Positions 1-8,949 of a stretch of DNA of 64,000 nt are shown in pieces. Numbering within the stretch: position 1 is the first letter of the stretch; the number at the start of each line of letters is the position of its first letter. This stretch comes from Verrucomicrobiales bacterium (GTDB lineage: Bacteria; Verrucomicrobiota; Verrucomicrobiia; Verrucomicrobiales; DEV007): contig PBSY01000047.1 in the NCBI GenBank assembly GCA_002726915.1, positions 1-64,000 on the forward strand, read 5' to 3'. A program made the position numbers and the translations under genes. The notes under the pieces are model-generated. The model was not told the origin of the DNA and made no database searches. It was given only the letters and a program-made list of their open reading frames with translations.

Positions 1-237
1 GCGGTCAAGCTGCGGGCGGGGCGTTTTGCGTCGTTCATCAGGAGTAACCCTACCTTCTGTAGTTTATTGCGGTCCCACTTTAGGGAGCCCCAACTTGCTT
101 GAGTCCTTTGATTCCTTTATTTTCTGGGCCATGTATCTCCGGCGCATGCAAGCTGGCCATTGATCGAAGTTTGAAGGCACAGCGGCAACCGCTGCGCGAT
201 TCGCCACCGCCCGATGAGTTTGATACTTCATCCCCTC

Positions 238-489
238 TTAGCTGGTAATTGAGCTCAGTATTTCGTCTCGACGTTGGCGCGCTTCCTCCACGTCTCTCGT
301 CCGCAGGGAAATACGGACTCGTTCGGCCGTGTAGTCATCGCGATGAAGCGTGAAATGCGCCCACCACGTCCCTCGATTATTCCAGAGGTGATGATTAGGG
401 TTTTCGGAATTCAGCCTTGTGGCCAACTTGCCGCTGCCGGTCAGAGAAGGACAAACCCCTACTTTGTTTTGTATATCTAGATAAGTCAT
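238..489 (-). CDS. Stand-alone integrase-N-terminus-like mini-protein (hypothetical)
   Basis: About 83 residues if it starts at the ATG complementary to 487-489; the frame stays open upstream to about 714, so the start is uncertain. The C-terminal half carries HLWNNRGTWWAHFTLH and then RVRISLRTRDVEEARQRRD. This resembles the N-terminal strands of tyrosine recombinases, which read W...F..........R.SL.T.d...A...r. No core-binding or catalytic domain (R..HxxR..Y) follows, because the stop codon comes directly after the helix. The protein is basic and soluble with no signal peptide. Upstream in its own orientation lies a cluster of palindromes. It may be a free-standing DNA-binding module, a recombinase remnant or part of a small mobile element. 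Family resemblance is my judgement; function is unknown. Confidence 0.55.
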   Translation of the reverse strand: MTYLDIQNKVGVCPSLTGSGKLATRLNSENPNHHLWNNRGTWWAHFTLHRDDYTAERVRISLRTRDVEEARQRRDEILSSITS

Positions 490-695
490 GATGCAGTTTC
501 TGTGATGTTCAGTTACTGCATCAGGATCAAGGAGGTGATACCTCCTGAGAGAATTTCTGTTCGAATGTAAACATTCGCACATCGGTCGCTGTAACACTTC
601 TGTGTCACAGCACCCAAGGCACCTTGGCTTCTCCAAACCAGGTTGCCGGACCCCACTTTCGTTGGGCCACTCCTGATGCATGGTGAACGTTACCA
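489..695. repeat. Cluster of six short inverted repeats
   Basis: Six dyad symmetries follow one another. (1) 489-497 with 515-523, 9 bp, 17-base loop. (2) 530-536 with 540-546, AGGAGGT/ACCTCCT, 3-base centre. (3) 562-568 with 571-577, CGAATGT/ACATTCG, 2-base centre. (4) 588-611, ten pairs with one or two mismatches. (5) 614-619 with 622-627, CCAAGG/CCTTGG, 2-base centre. (6) 681-695, TGGT-AACGTT-ACCA with one bulged base. An alternative pairing, 521-526 with 543-548, would exclude (1) and (2). The block lies in the 5' leader of the minus-strand mini-gene and upstream of the plus-strand receptor gene. It could be a structured RNA, a set of protein-binding sites or a recombination site. Confidence 0.6.
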
Positions 696-825
696 GACCG
701 ATGGAAGGAAGCAAGATCCTGTTTTGTCATACAAGCGGGTTCAAAAGGAAGCTCAGGGGGTCAATCGACCGCCAAAATGTTTAAAAATCAGTTGCGATCC
801 TTGTCGACTGATTTATATCAAATCA

Positions 826-2820
826 ATGAATCTTGATTTGTTGATACGTAAACTATTGGCCGTCACCATTTTCCTCTGTCTCGCCTCTATTACCGTCGCC
901 CAAGATGGGACATTGAGTAGCTTGACTGACGATACCGAAACCCTCGCCATCACAACTGTGAGCGGAGCGCGCTCCGTGCTCATCCGGGAAGAAATCATCC
1001 AGAATCAAGCCACTCCTTCGATAGTGACTAAGACAACCGCAGCGAGCGAGGATCGAGACTACCTGCTGCCATCAGTCGATACTATTTCAGGGGCTGAGAT
1101 CCGAACCCTGCAACGGTATGGTCTTGAAGATGTTCTGCGCCAGAGTGCCGGCGTCTCCGTCGTGCAGTCCGGACAAGCCGGAGCACAAACTTCTCTTTTC
1201 ATTCGCGGCATGGAAAGCAACCACACCACAGTCCTACTTAATGGGCGTCGTCTTCCCCCCGGACTCGCCGGACTTTATCAACTGGAATATCTAGACGTCT
1301 CAACTCTGGAATCTGTCCAATTTCTGAGGGGAGGAGCCAGCTCCCTCTATGGAGCTGATGCGATGGCCGGCGCCATTGACTTGCGCTCGACAGACGCCCG
1401 TTACGTGGGCGCTGATACCCTTTCGTCCTACGCAGAGATGGGCTCTTTCTCAACATTTCGAACTGGACACAAAATCAAAATTGCAGCTGGCAAATTGGGG
1501 GTAGTGCTGGAAGGCAGCTCTGTTGCTACAGATAATGATCGCACCTCGTCTGCATTCGATAATGGAATGTTCCGAGGAAACATCGCCATGGAAATCGGCG
1601 ACGAAATCTACTTTGATATTCTCGGTTACGTTCAAAACTCTAACCTTCAGGTAGCTGGCAGTTCACTCAGTCCGGACTTCCCCTCTCAACAAACTAACTC
1701 AAACCAGTCGAATCTTCTTTCGCCGCGGATAAGCGTCATTCGTGACGAATGGGACTTCACTGCTTTTTACAGCTACACTTCAAACGATCTTGAAGCCCTG
1801 ATGGCGCCCTTCTTTGGCGACAATGCTCTCAATCAAGTTGGACGCGAAGCCGAAGGACTATTCAATTACCGCGGAATTGACGACGCCCTGTTCACCCTAG
1901 GCGCGGGCAATTACAGTTATGAGTTTGATCGTAGCGCTATCATACCCGGCCCCTTCAATCCAGACGCTGCCTTTAAATACAGCTATGCCAGCATTTTTGC
2001 TCAGGCCGACGTCGAGATCCTCGATGGAACAGATTTGCTCGTCTCAGGTCGCTATGACGATCATGACACCTTCGAAAGCAAAGGCACCTACAGTGCTCAA
2101 ATCAAACAGCAAATTGCTGAGACTGGCACCGCAGTCTTTGGCAAAGTGTCCACCGGTTACAAGGCACCATCTGGACAGGATTTCATTTACCTTGATACTT
2201 CTATCGATCCTGCCAGCCTTTCCCCAGAGGAAAGCCTGACTTGGGAGATCGGGGTCAGTCACTCTTTCTTCGAGGACAAGGCAAGTGTCTCCATCACCTA
2301 CTTTCAGGCAGACATCGACAATTTGGTCGACAGCACTTTCAATACCCTAACCTTCACCTCATTTCCAGCAGTGGTGGATACTGAGACGTCTGGATTTGAA
2401 TTCGAGTTTCGAGCTAATCCTGCTACGTCCCTTGAGACTTACGTTAACTATACCTATCTCGACGCTGAAGTGATCGATGGATCTTACTTCGGAACATACA
2501 ACCCAGGAGATCGTTTAGTACGGCGGCCACGCCATACCATGAATGCCGGAGTTGTGGTCAGCGGAGATAAGTGGAAAGCTGGTGCGGAAATTACTGGCGC
2601 CTATGACCGACTCGATGGGCGGGATTTCACCACCAATGAATTTTTGTATGTCGGCGATTACACGCTTGCACGCTTCTTTGGAAGTTGCGTCATCAGCGAC
2701 AACGTAGAAATATACGGGCGGATAGAGAACACTTTCGATAGGAAATATGAACAGACAGCTGGATTTGCCGGCTCCGGAGTCGGAGCATTCGCCGGGATTC
2801 GTATCATTCTCGGACAGTAA
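826..2820 (+). CDS. TonB-dependent outer-membrane receptor, BtuB-like
   Basis: A 664-residue outer-membrane gated channel taking up a scarce ligand with energy from TonB. The start at 826 is chosen because it gives a clean signal peptide (KLLAVTIFLCLASITVA, cleavage near residue 25); the open frame reaches further upstream but that part is not protein-like. A possible TonB box (ETLAITT) is at 38-44. The plug covers about 83-190, with LFIRGMESNHTTVLLNG and the RGGASSLYGADAMAGAI segment typical of the family. The remainder is beta-barrel ending in a C-terminal aromatic/Leu-Gly-Gln strand. The size is close to BtuB and smaller than siderophore or SusC receptors. B12-dependent metH follows 78 bases downstream, which suggests cobalamin as ligand. 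I see no recognisable cobalamin riboswitch upstream. Family is sure, substrate inferred. Confidence 0.9.
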   Translation: MNLDLLIRKLLAVTIFLCLASITVAQDGTLSSLTDDTETLAITTVSGARSVLIREEIIQNQATPSIVTKTTAASEDRDYLLPSVDTISGAEIRTLQRYGLEDVLRQSAGVSVVQSGQAGAQTSLFIRGMESNHTTVLLNGRRLPPGLAGLYQLEYLDVSTLESVQFLRGGASSLYGADAMAGAIDLRSTDARYVGADTLSSYAEMGSFSTFRTGHKIKIAAGKLGVVLEGSSVATDNDRTSSAFDNGMFRGNIAMEIGDEIYFDILGYVQNSNLQVAGSSLSPDFPSQQTNSNQSNLLSPRISVIRDEWDFTAFYSYTSNDLEALMAPFFGDNALNQVGREAEGLFNYRGIDDALFTLGAGNYSYEFDRSAIIPGPFNPDAAFKYSYASIFAQADVEILDGTDLLVSGRYDDHDTFESKGTYSAQIKQQIAETGTAVFGKVSTGYKAPSGQDFIYLDTSIDPASLSPEESLTWEIGVSHSFFEDKASVSITYFQADIDNLVDSTFNTLTFTSFPAVVDTETSGFEFEFRANPATSLETYVNYTYLDAEVIDGSYFGTYNPGDRLVRRPRHTMNAGVVVSGDKWKAGAEITGAYDRLDGRDFTTNEFLYVGDYTLARFFGSCVISDNVEIYGRIENTFDRKYEQTAGFAGSGVGAFAGIRIILGQ

Positions 2821-2860
2821 GACTATTTACTTCCTTTTTTGATTTTCTCCACCACACCCT

Positions 2861-2879
2861 GTTGAGTTTCCGACTCAAC
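2861..2879 (+). promoter_or_regulatory. Hairpin 19 bases before metH start
   Basis: A perfect 7-bp inverted repeat, GTTGAGT/ACTCAAC with a 5-base loop, lies between the receptor stop (2820) and the metH start (2899). No T-run follows it on the plus strand, so it is not a standard terminator. It could be a protein operator or an RNA element controlling metH. It matches no SAM, SAH or cobalamin riboswitch that I can recognise. Confidence 0.35.
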
Positions 2880-2898
2880 CGAATGAACCATACCTTAA

Positions 2899-5800
2899 AT
2901 GCCCTCCGACCTCATTAACGAACTTAATGCCGAACTCAGCAAGCGTATCCTCGTTCTCGATGGCGCTATGGGAACAACGATCCGTGGCTATGGGCTAACG
3001 GAATCAGATGCCCGCGGCGAACGGTTTGCCAAGAACGAAAAAGATCTATTAAACAACGGAGACATACTCTCCGTGACCCAGTCGGAAGTGATTGGAGACA
3101 TCCATAAGCGCTTCCTCGAAGCTGGATCCGATATTATCGAGACCAACACGTTCTCAGGAACCACTCTCGCCCAGTCAGAATTCTTCGTAGAAGACCCGCG
3201 GGAGAAAGGCATCGGGCGAAAAGATCCTGAATTCTTCGACCGCGAAGTCTGCGACAACCAGTTTCTCAAAGATCTTGCCTGGGAGATCAACTACGAATCC
3301 GCCAAGTTGGCTCGGGAGTGTTGCGATAACATCGGGTCTGACACCGGGCGAAAGCGCTATGTCGCGGGTGCCATCGGCCCCATGACCGTCTCGCTGACCA
3401 ACTCGCCTGATGCCGAAGATCCAGGGTTTCGCGTAGTTACCTTTGATCAGGTCCTTAAAGCCTACAAACACCAAATTCGCGCCCTCGCTGCTGGTGGCAC
3501 GGATATTATGATGGTGGAAACCATCTTTGACTCACTAAACGCTAAAGCCGCGCTTGTTGCCCTGCGCGAAGTCTACGAGGAGGACAGTATTGAGCTACCC
3601 ATCATTGTTTCCGCCGCTGTCGGACGCGGTGGCGAAACGATGATATCGGCTCAAAAAGTCGAAGCGATGTGGAATGCAGTGGCTCATGTGAATCCTCTCG
3701 CAGTCGGCTTGAATTGCTCCCTTGGACCTGACCTGATCGAACCCCATCTAGCCGAACTCTCTAAGGTTGCCGAAACCCACGTCTCGGTATATCCAAATGC
3801 CGGCCTTCCCAACCCCCTTGCACCGACTGGCTTCGACCTCGAGCCGAAGGATATGGAGGATTATCTCGAAGGTTTTGCCAAGAATGGGCTCGTTAATCTA
3901 ATCGGTGGATGCTGCGGTAACACCCCCGAGCACGTGGCAGCGATCGCGAGAGTCGCTCAACGTTGCCCTCCTCGCAAAGTGCCAGAACTGCCCGACGCCA
4001 TGCGCTTGAGCGGCTCTGAGGTTTACAACCATACCAAGAACAAGAATTTTCTGATGGTGGGGGAACGAACCAATGTCGCTGGCTCTCCTCGCTTCCTCAA
4101 GATGATAAAGTCCGGTCAGTTTGAGGAAGCAGTCGCCATTGCCCGCCAACAAGTCGAAAACGGGGCGCCCGTTATTGATATCTGTATGGACGAGGGAATG
4201 ATCGAAGGCGTTCCCACGATGACGCGATTCCTCAACCTGATCGCCTCCGAGCCGGACGTGGCTGCCGTTCCGATCATGGTCGACTCCTCCAAGTGGGAAA
4301 TCATCGAAGCCGGGCTTCAGTGCCTCCAAGGAAAAGGCATCGTGAACTCAATCTCGCTTAAGGAGGGCGAAGAGAATTTTAAGGATTACGCACGCAAGAT
4401 CGTTAAATATGGGGCTGCTGTCGTAGTCATGGCTTTCGACGAAGAAGGTCAGGCTGACAGCTACGAAAAAAAGATCCGCATCTGCGAGCGCGCCTATCGC
4501 ATTCTTGTCAACGAGGTCGGCTTCAATCCCGAGGACATTATTTTCGACCCTAACATCCTAACAGTTGCCACGGGCATGGATGAACACAATAACTACGCGG
4601 TTGATTTCATTGAAGCGACTCGCTGGATCAAAAAAAACTTACCTGGGGCAAAGGTAAGTGGAGGAGTGTCAAATATCTCTTTCTCCTTCCGCGGCAATAA
4701 CGTCGTCCGCGAGGCGATGCATGCCGCCTTCCTCTACCGAGCTGGCAGGGCCGGGATGGACATGGGAATCGTGAATCCCGGCATGCTCGAGGTTTACGAT
4801 GAAGTCGAACCTAAACTGCTCAAATTGGTTGAGGACGTTATCCTCAATAAGCATGAGGGAGCGACTGAAGCCCTCATCGACCATGCTGAGGCGCTCAAGA
4901 GCAAAGGCGACCATAAGAAGGACAAGAGCACTGGTCCTGACCTCAGCTGGCGCGAGGGTTCGATCAACGATCGCATGTCTCACGCGTTGGTTAAGGGAAT
5001 TACCGACTTCATTGAAGAGGACACCGAGGAAGCTCGTCAGGAACTCGGAAAACCACTCAATGTTATCGAAGGACCACTCATGGATGGTATGAGTGTAGTC
5101 GGGGAACTATTCGGTGCTGGAAAGATGTTTCTACCCCAAGTGGTGAAGAGTGCGCGAGTGATGAAAAAAGCAGTCGCTTATCTGGAGCCGTTTATGCTTG
5201 CTGAAAAGAGCGACGAGGATGGTTCTAACGCTCCAACATTTGTCATCGCCACAGTCAAGGGCGACGTTCATGACATTGGTAAGAATATCGTAGGCGTTGT
5301 GTTGGGCTGCAACGGTTACAAAGTCATCGATCTCGGAGTCATGGTCGATTGTGAAAAGATTATGGAGGCGGCGGTTAAACACGGCGCAGACATCGTCGGG
5401 ATGAGTGGGCTCATCACTCCATCGCTCGACGAGATGATATATAATGCCAAGGAGTTTGAGAAAAAAGGCTACAAGCTCCCAATTCTCGTCGGCGGTGCTA
5501 CGACCTCTCGAGCGCATACCGCTATTAAAATCAGTGAGTATTACAGCGAACCAATTGTCCACGTGGGTGACGCATCCCTCGTCGTTAGAGCCTGCAACTC
5601 CCTGCTCTCTGATAATCTCCGCAAAAATTTCGTGAAGGAACACCGTGAACGTGAGCAAAAGGAACGTGATATCTACGCAGGCAAAGGTTCGACGGCCGTT
5701 TATGTTCCCTTCGAAGAAGCCAAGCAGCAGAATTATGCGGTCGACTGGGACAAGACCGATATCGCCATCCCCAAAGACATCGGGTTGCATTTAGAAGAGC

Positions 5801-6675
5801 GAATCCCCCTTCAAGAGATCGTTGATGTCTTTGACTGGTCTCCCTTCTTCCATGCCTGGGAACTTCGGGGTGTCTTTCCAAAGATATTTGATCATAAAGC
5901 GCACGGAGAAGAAGCTCGGAAACTATATGCGGATGCCCAGAAAATCCTCGAAGATCTCGTCGAAAACGAGCGCCTTCACTGTCGAGCAACGTGGGGAATA
6001 TTCCCGGCTCATTCTACCGGCGAAGACATCGAGCTTTTCTCGAACGAAGCCAAGACTGATCACCTCACCACGTTTCACTTCATGCGCCAGCAGAAGGAAA
6101 AGATTAAGAAAAATACGCCATTTCAAAGCCTCGCTGATTTCATAGCTCCCAAAAGTAGCAATTTGAACGATCACCTGGGAGCCTTTGCGGTCACCGCAGG
6201 TAACGAGGTAGAAGAATACGCCGCCTCCTTCAAAAATAGCGGTGACGACTACACCGGCATCATGATTCAGGCTCTGGCCGATCGCTTTGCCGAGGGTCTC
6301 GCCGAACTTATGCACCGCCGCGTTCGCGAATTCATGGGCTTCGGCAAGCAGGAGAACCTTGCCATCGAAGACCTTATCAAGGAGCGCTACCGCGGTATTC
6401 GCCCCGCCGCAGGCTACCCTGCTTGCCCCGATCACACTGAGAAAGCCATCCTCTGGGACCTGCTTAATGTTGAAAAAAGCGTGGGTATGCAACTAACAAC
6501 CAGCTACGCCATGTTCCCGCCGTCATCAGTCAGCGGGCTCTACTTCTTTAACGAAGAAGCTCGCTACTTTAACGTCGGTAAAATCGAGCGTGACCAGCTA
6601 GAGGACTACGCCGCTCGAAAGAAAATGTCGATCGAGGAAGCAGAAAAATGGCTAGCACCTAACCTAGCGGATTGA
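2899..6675 (+). CDS. metH: Methionine synthase, cobalamin-dependent
   Basis: Transfers a methyl group from 5-methyltetrahydrofolate through cobalamin to homocysteine, giving methionine, in the cytoplasm. At 1258 residues it is slightly longer than E. coli MetH (about 1227), and all four modules are present in order. The homocysteine domain has zinc ligands C273, C338 and C339 (GLNCS and GGCCG). The pterin-binding domain runs from about 380 to 650. The cobalamin domain has D789-x-H791-x-x-G794, H791 being the axial ligand, followed by SGL and GGATTS. The reactivation domain carries [20 protein letters not shown] near 1163. The start ATG at 2899 has no visible Shine-Dalgarno. A BtuB-like receptor gene lies just upstream on the same strand. 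The gene appears intact. Confidence 0.98.
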   Translation: MPSDLINELNAELSKRILVLDGAMGTTIRGYGLTESDARGERFAKNEKDLLNNGDILSVTQSEVIGDIHKRFLEAGSDIIETNTFSGTTLAQSEFFVEDPREKGIGRKDPEFFDREVCDNQFLKDLAWEINYESAKLARECCDNIGSDTGRKRYVAGAIGPMTVSLTNSPDAEDPGFRVVTFDQVLKAYKHQIRALAAGGTDIMMVETIFDSLNAKAALVALREVYEEDSIELPIIVSAAVGRGGETMISAQKVEAMWNAVAHVNPLAVGLNCSLGPDLIEPHLAELSKVAETHVSVYPNAGLPNPLAPTGFDLEPKDMEDYLEGFAKNGLVNLIGGCCGNTPEHVAAIARVAQRCPPRKVPELPDAMRLSGSEVYNHTKNKNFLMVGERTNVAGSPRFLKMIKSGQFEEAVAIARQQVENGAPVIDICMDEGMIEGVPTMTRFLNLIASEPDVAAVPIMVDSSKWEIIEAGLQCLQGKGIVNSISLKEGEENFKDYARKIVKYGAAVVVMAFDEEGQADSYEKKIRICERAYRILVNEVGFNPEDIIFDPNILTVATGMDEHNNYAVDFIEATRWIKKNLPGAKVSGGVSNISFSFRGNNVVREAMHAAFLYRAGRAGMDMGIVNPGMLEVYDEVEPKLLKLVEDVILNKHEGATEALIDHAEALKSKGDHKKDKSTGPDLSWREGSINDRMSHALVKGITDFIEEDTEEARQELGKPLNVIEGPLMDGMSVVGELFGAGKMFLPQVVKSARVMKKAVAYLEPFMLAEKSDEDGSNAPTFVIATVKGDVHDIGKNIVGVVLGCNGYKVIDLGVMVDCEKIMEAAVKHGADIVGMSGLITPSLDEMIYNAKEFEKKGYKLPILVGGATTSRAHTAIKISEYYSEPIVHVGDASLVVRACNSLLSDNLRKNFVKEHREREQKERDIYAGKGSTAVYVPFEEAKQQNYAVDWDKTDIAIPKDIGLHLEERIPLQEIVDVFDWSPFFHAWELRGVFPKIFDHKAHGEEARKLYADAQKILEDLVENERLHCRATWGIFPAHSTGEDIELFSNEAKTDHLTTFHFMRQQKEKIKKNTPFQSLADFIAPKSSNLNDHLGAFAVTAGNEVEEYAASFKNSGDDYTGIMIQALADRFAEGLAELMHRRVREFMGFGKQENLAIEDLIKERYRGIRPAAGYPACPDHTEKAILWDLLNVEKSVGMQLTTSYAMFPPSSVSGLYFFNEEARYFNVGKIERDQLEDYAARKKMSIEEAEKWLAPNLAD

Positions 6676-6681
6676 TTCTGA

Positions 6682-8859
6682 TCAATATCGAAAGGTCCAG
6701 CCGACCTTGGCTGTTGCTTCAGTGCCTTGAACTTCAAAGTCACGTTCGAGTGTGTAAAGATAGCCCTGATTGAAAACAAGGAAGATATCGCTGCCCGGCT
6801 TCACAATATAACGCAGCCGGCTGTTAAGTCCTACGTTTCTCGACTCAGAGTCCCACTGGATCAGATTATTCCACGAAAGTCTTGGATTGGGCGTGATTCG
6901 AAATCCAAACTGACCCACCACCACATCAAACTCTCCGCTGGGAAGGTCGACCAGATCCCAATCAACTTCCAAATCCAATCCCCAGTAGGCCGAAGGGCGC
7001 CACTCAAGTTCCGTACTCACTCCGTGACGATAGCCGTTGTAGAATTCACCCACACGACCTCTTAACTCGACACTGAGAGGCCTGTGGTTACTCGTTTCGA
7101 TCTCTGCGATGATTTGTCCAAAATCATAGCGACCCGTTGGGATGACCACGTCTTCAGCAATGTTGAATGGTTCGTCGAGCACCTCGCGCGTCCACTCGGG
7201 AAAGATTGTGAATTCGTCTCCGGACTCAAAATCCACGGCCAGTTCAATTGGAACCCACTCCGCCGACTCGGTCTGATTATCTAGATCAGTGATAAGCGAG
7301 GCCGAAGTCTCCAGTGAATACTCCCTCAACCACTCAATCCCCTCAGGGTAAAATTCATACTGAACGCTTCCAACAGCTCGCCTTGTTCCTGGTCTTCGAA
7401 CAAAGCCCTGAGCTGGTTCGAAGTCTTCGTCAATCTGTCGAAGGCTTGCTTCGAAATTAAATGGTTCGTTAGGAGAGTCCACCCAAGCTCCGAAGGCATG
7501 GGCCTGGACTCCTTCATCATTCTGACTCATCAACTCATAAAGTTTGACGTTTATCTGGTCGCGTCCGTCTCCGATGTAACTACTCTTGAAGTCAAAGTCG
7601 ACACCACCCACGATATTTTCGCGATTCGTAGCTGGATCCCCATAACTAAAGAAAGTCCCCACTCGCGACTCCGTTCCGATGTCATGAGTCAACCGCATCA
7701 CTCCGATCTGGTCCTTCTCAAGGATCGGAGTGTTGTTGAGGAAACTGCCGAAGACACCAACACCGACCTTTCCGATTCGACCAGTCACTTTACCTCCCGC
7801 GAGGATATCCACTTTTTGACGTGTCTCCGACAACCCAATGGTTCGAGAGTAGAATGGAATCAGGCTGGAACTTGCCGGACCAAACTCAAAATACTCCTGT
7901 CCTTCCAAGAAAAAATCTCTTCTTTCTGGGAAAAAGAGCGGAAACCGAGTCAGGTTCACAACGCGGTCATCGACTTCAGTCTCTGCAAAATCCGTATTCC
8001 ACGTCAGCGTTGCTGTGAGATTGGGTGTAATCTGCCAGAATAAGTCGACACCGTAGTCGCTATCAAATCCATTGCCGCTGTTTCCACTCTGATAACGTCC
8101 CAATGCGTATGGCTGCAGATCAATTCCCAAACCTCGCTCAAGATTGTTAAGTCCGCTAATCTTGCCTGCATCTTCCAGTTTATGAAAGCTGCGATTCCGA
8201 TAAGCACCGGACCAACGGTTTTGCTCTTGGTGTCGTGGCAACCAACGTCCGAAATTAGCTGCCCAAGTTGAAGAGTTGGGATTGAAGGAAACGCTGCGAA
8301 AAGGAATCGAAAATTCAGCCGACCAGCCCGTCTCTGTCCTCTTCCCGACGCCATCCCAGATCGCATCCCAGTTCATGTTAGGTCTCGTAAAGAGACTCGT
8401 AACCCGACCGTCTCCTTTGGCGCCATTCGCGTTGACCCGGAAGTAATATCCGTCACGCTCTGTTTGATAGGGATCGAGCAGTATGAAGACATAATCATCA
8501 GCCGAGATCCTTTGATCACGCTGCATGATTGAGGCATTTATCTGGCCGGGGTTGCTATCATCGCAACTAAATGAGACATAGAGATTCCGATCATCAAAGC
8601 AGATTCGAATTTCGGTATCTTCTGATGGAGCTGCCTGCTCCTTAGGATACATTTGAGTCAGATTAGGAATCACACTCGCCTTCTCCCAAACCTCATCGGT
8701 GAGATCGCCGTCAATCTTTGGCGCCTCCTCTGGTTGTATTCTCACCGCATTCAGGAACTCTTCTGAGTTTGCTGTCACCCCCAACCCGATAAACAACGAG
8801 GCGCCCAACAACCAACCCATTCTTAAGGGAGCAGCAAAAGCTTGTAGTAAAGAGAGCAT
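6682..8859 (-). CDS. DUF5916/CBM9-type outer-membrane protein
   Basis: A 725-residue exported protein. An N-terminal hydrophobic signal (about residues 12-30) is followed by a carbohydrate-binding-family-9-like domain (about 38-220; PKIDGDLTDEVWEKA is the characteristic opening, then ICFDDRNLYVSFSC). A long C-terminal region follows, rich in alternating aromatic strands and ending in WTFRY, as expected of a beta-barrel. This is the architecture of DUF5916 proteins, whose function is unsettled; ligand binding or transport at the outer membrane is a guess. It converges with metH, the two stop codons being 6 bases apart. A 90-base gap separates its start from the hemB stop, so it may share that minus-strand transcript. 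Family assignment is confident, function is not known. Confidence 0.85.
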   Translation of the reverse strand: MLSLLQAFAAPLRMGWLLGASLFIGLGVTANSEEFLNAVRIQPEEAPKIDGDLTDEVWEKASVIPNLTQMYPKEQAAPSEDTEIRICFDDRNLYVSFSCDDSNPGQINASIMQRDQRISADDYVFILLDPYQTERDGYYFRVNANGAKGDGRVTSLFTRPNMNWDAIWDGVGKRTETGWSAEFSIPFRSVSFNPNSSTWAANFGRWLPRHQEQNRWSGAYRNRSFHKLEDAGKISGLNNLERGLGIDLQPYALGRYQSGNSGNGFDSDYGVDLFWQITPNLTATLTWNTDFAETEVDDRVVNLTRFPLFFPERRDFFLEGQEYFEFGPASSSLIPFYSRTIGLSETRQKVDILAGGKVTGRIGKVGVGVFGSFLNNTPILEKDQIGVMRLTHDIGTESRVGTFFSYGDPATNRENIVGGVDFDFKSSYIGDGRDQINVKLYELMSQNDEGVQAHAFGAWVDSPNEPFNFEASLRQIDEDFEPAQGFVRRPGTRRAVGSVQYEFYPEGIEWLREYSLETSASLITDLDNQTESAEWVPIELAVDFESGDEFTIFPEWTREVLDEPFNIAEDVVIPTGRYDFGQIIAEIETSNHRPLSVELRGRVGEFYNGYRHGVSTELEWRPSAYWGLDLEVDWDLVDLPSGEFDVVVGQFGFRITPNPRLSWNNLIQWDSESRNVGLNSRLRYIVKPGSDIFLVFNQGYLYTLERDFEVQGTEATAKVGWTFRY

Positions 8860-8949
8860 TAATTACACTAGCAAAGCTCGAACCGCGTCTGGATCAAGCA
8901 ACGCGAACGACATATTCACGTGTCTGACAGAGTGGTTTGATCAAAGTCC

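Noticed and set aside
1-38. Possible start of a minus-strand gene running off the left edge (ATG complementary to 36-38)
   Set aside because: Only about 12 codons are visible and the ribosome site is poor; not enough to call.
529-541. Resemblance to the 3' end of 16S rRNA on the minus strand
   Set aside because: Only 11 bases match; the sequence before it bears no relation to 16S rRNA.
640-2899. Cobalamin riboswitch upstream of the receptor or metH
   Set aside because: No B12-box-like conserved segments found in either leader.
5131-6492. Long open frames on the minus strand opposite metH
   Set aside because: They are antisense frames produced by codon bias; the proteins show no domain features.
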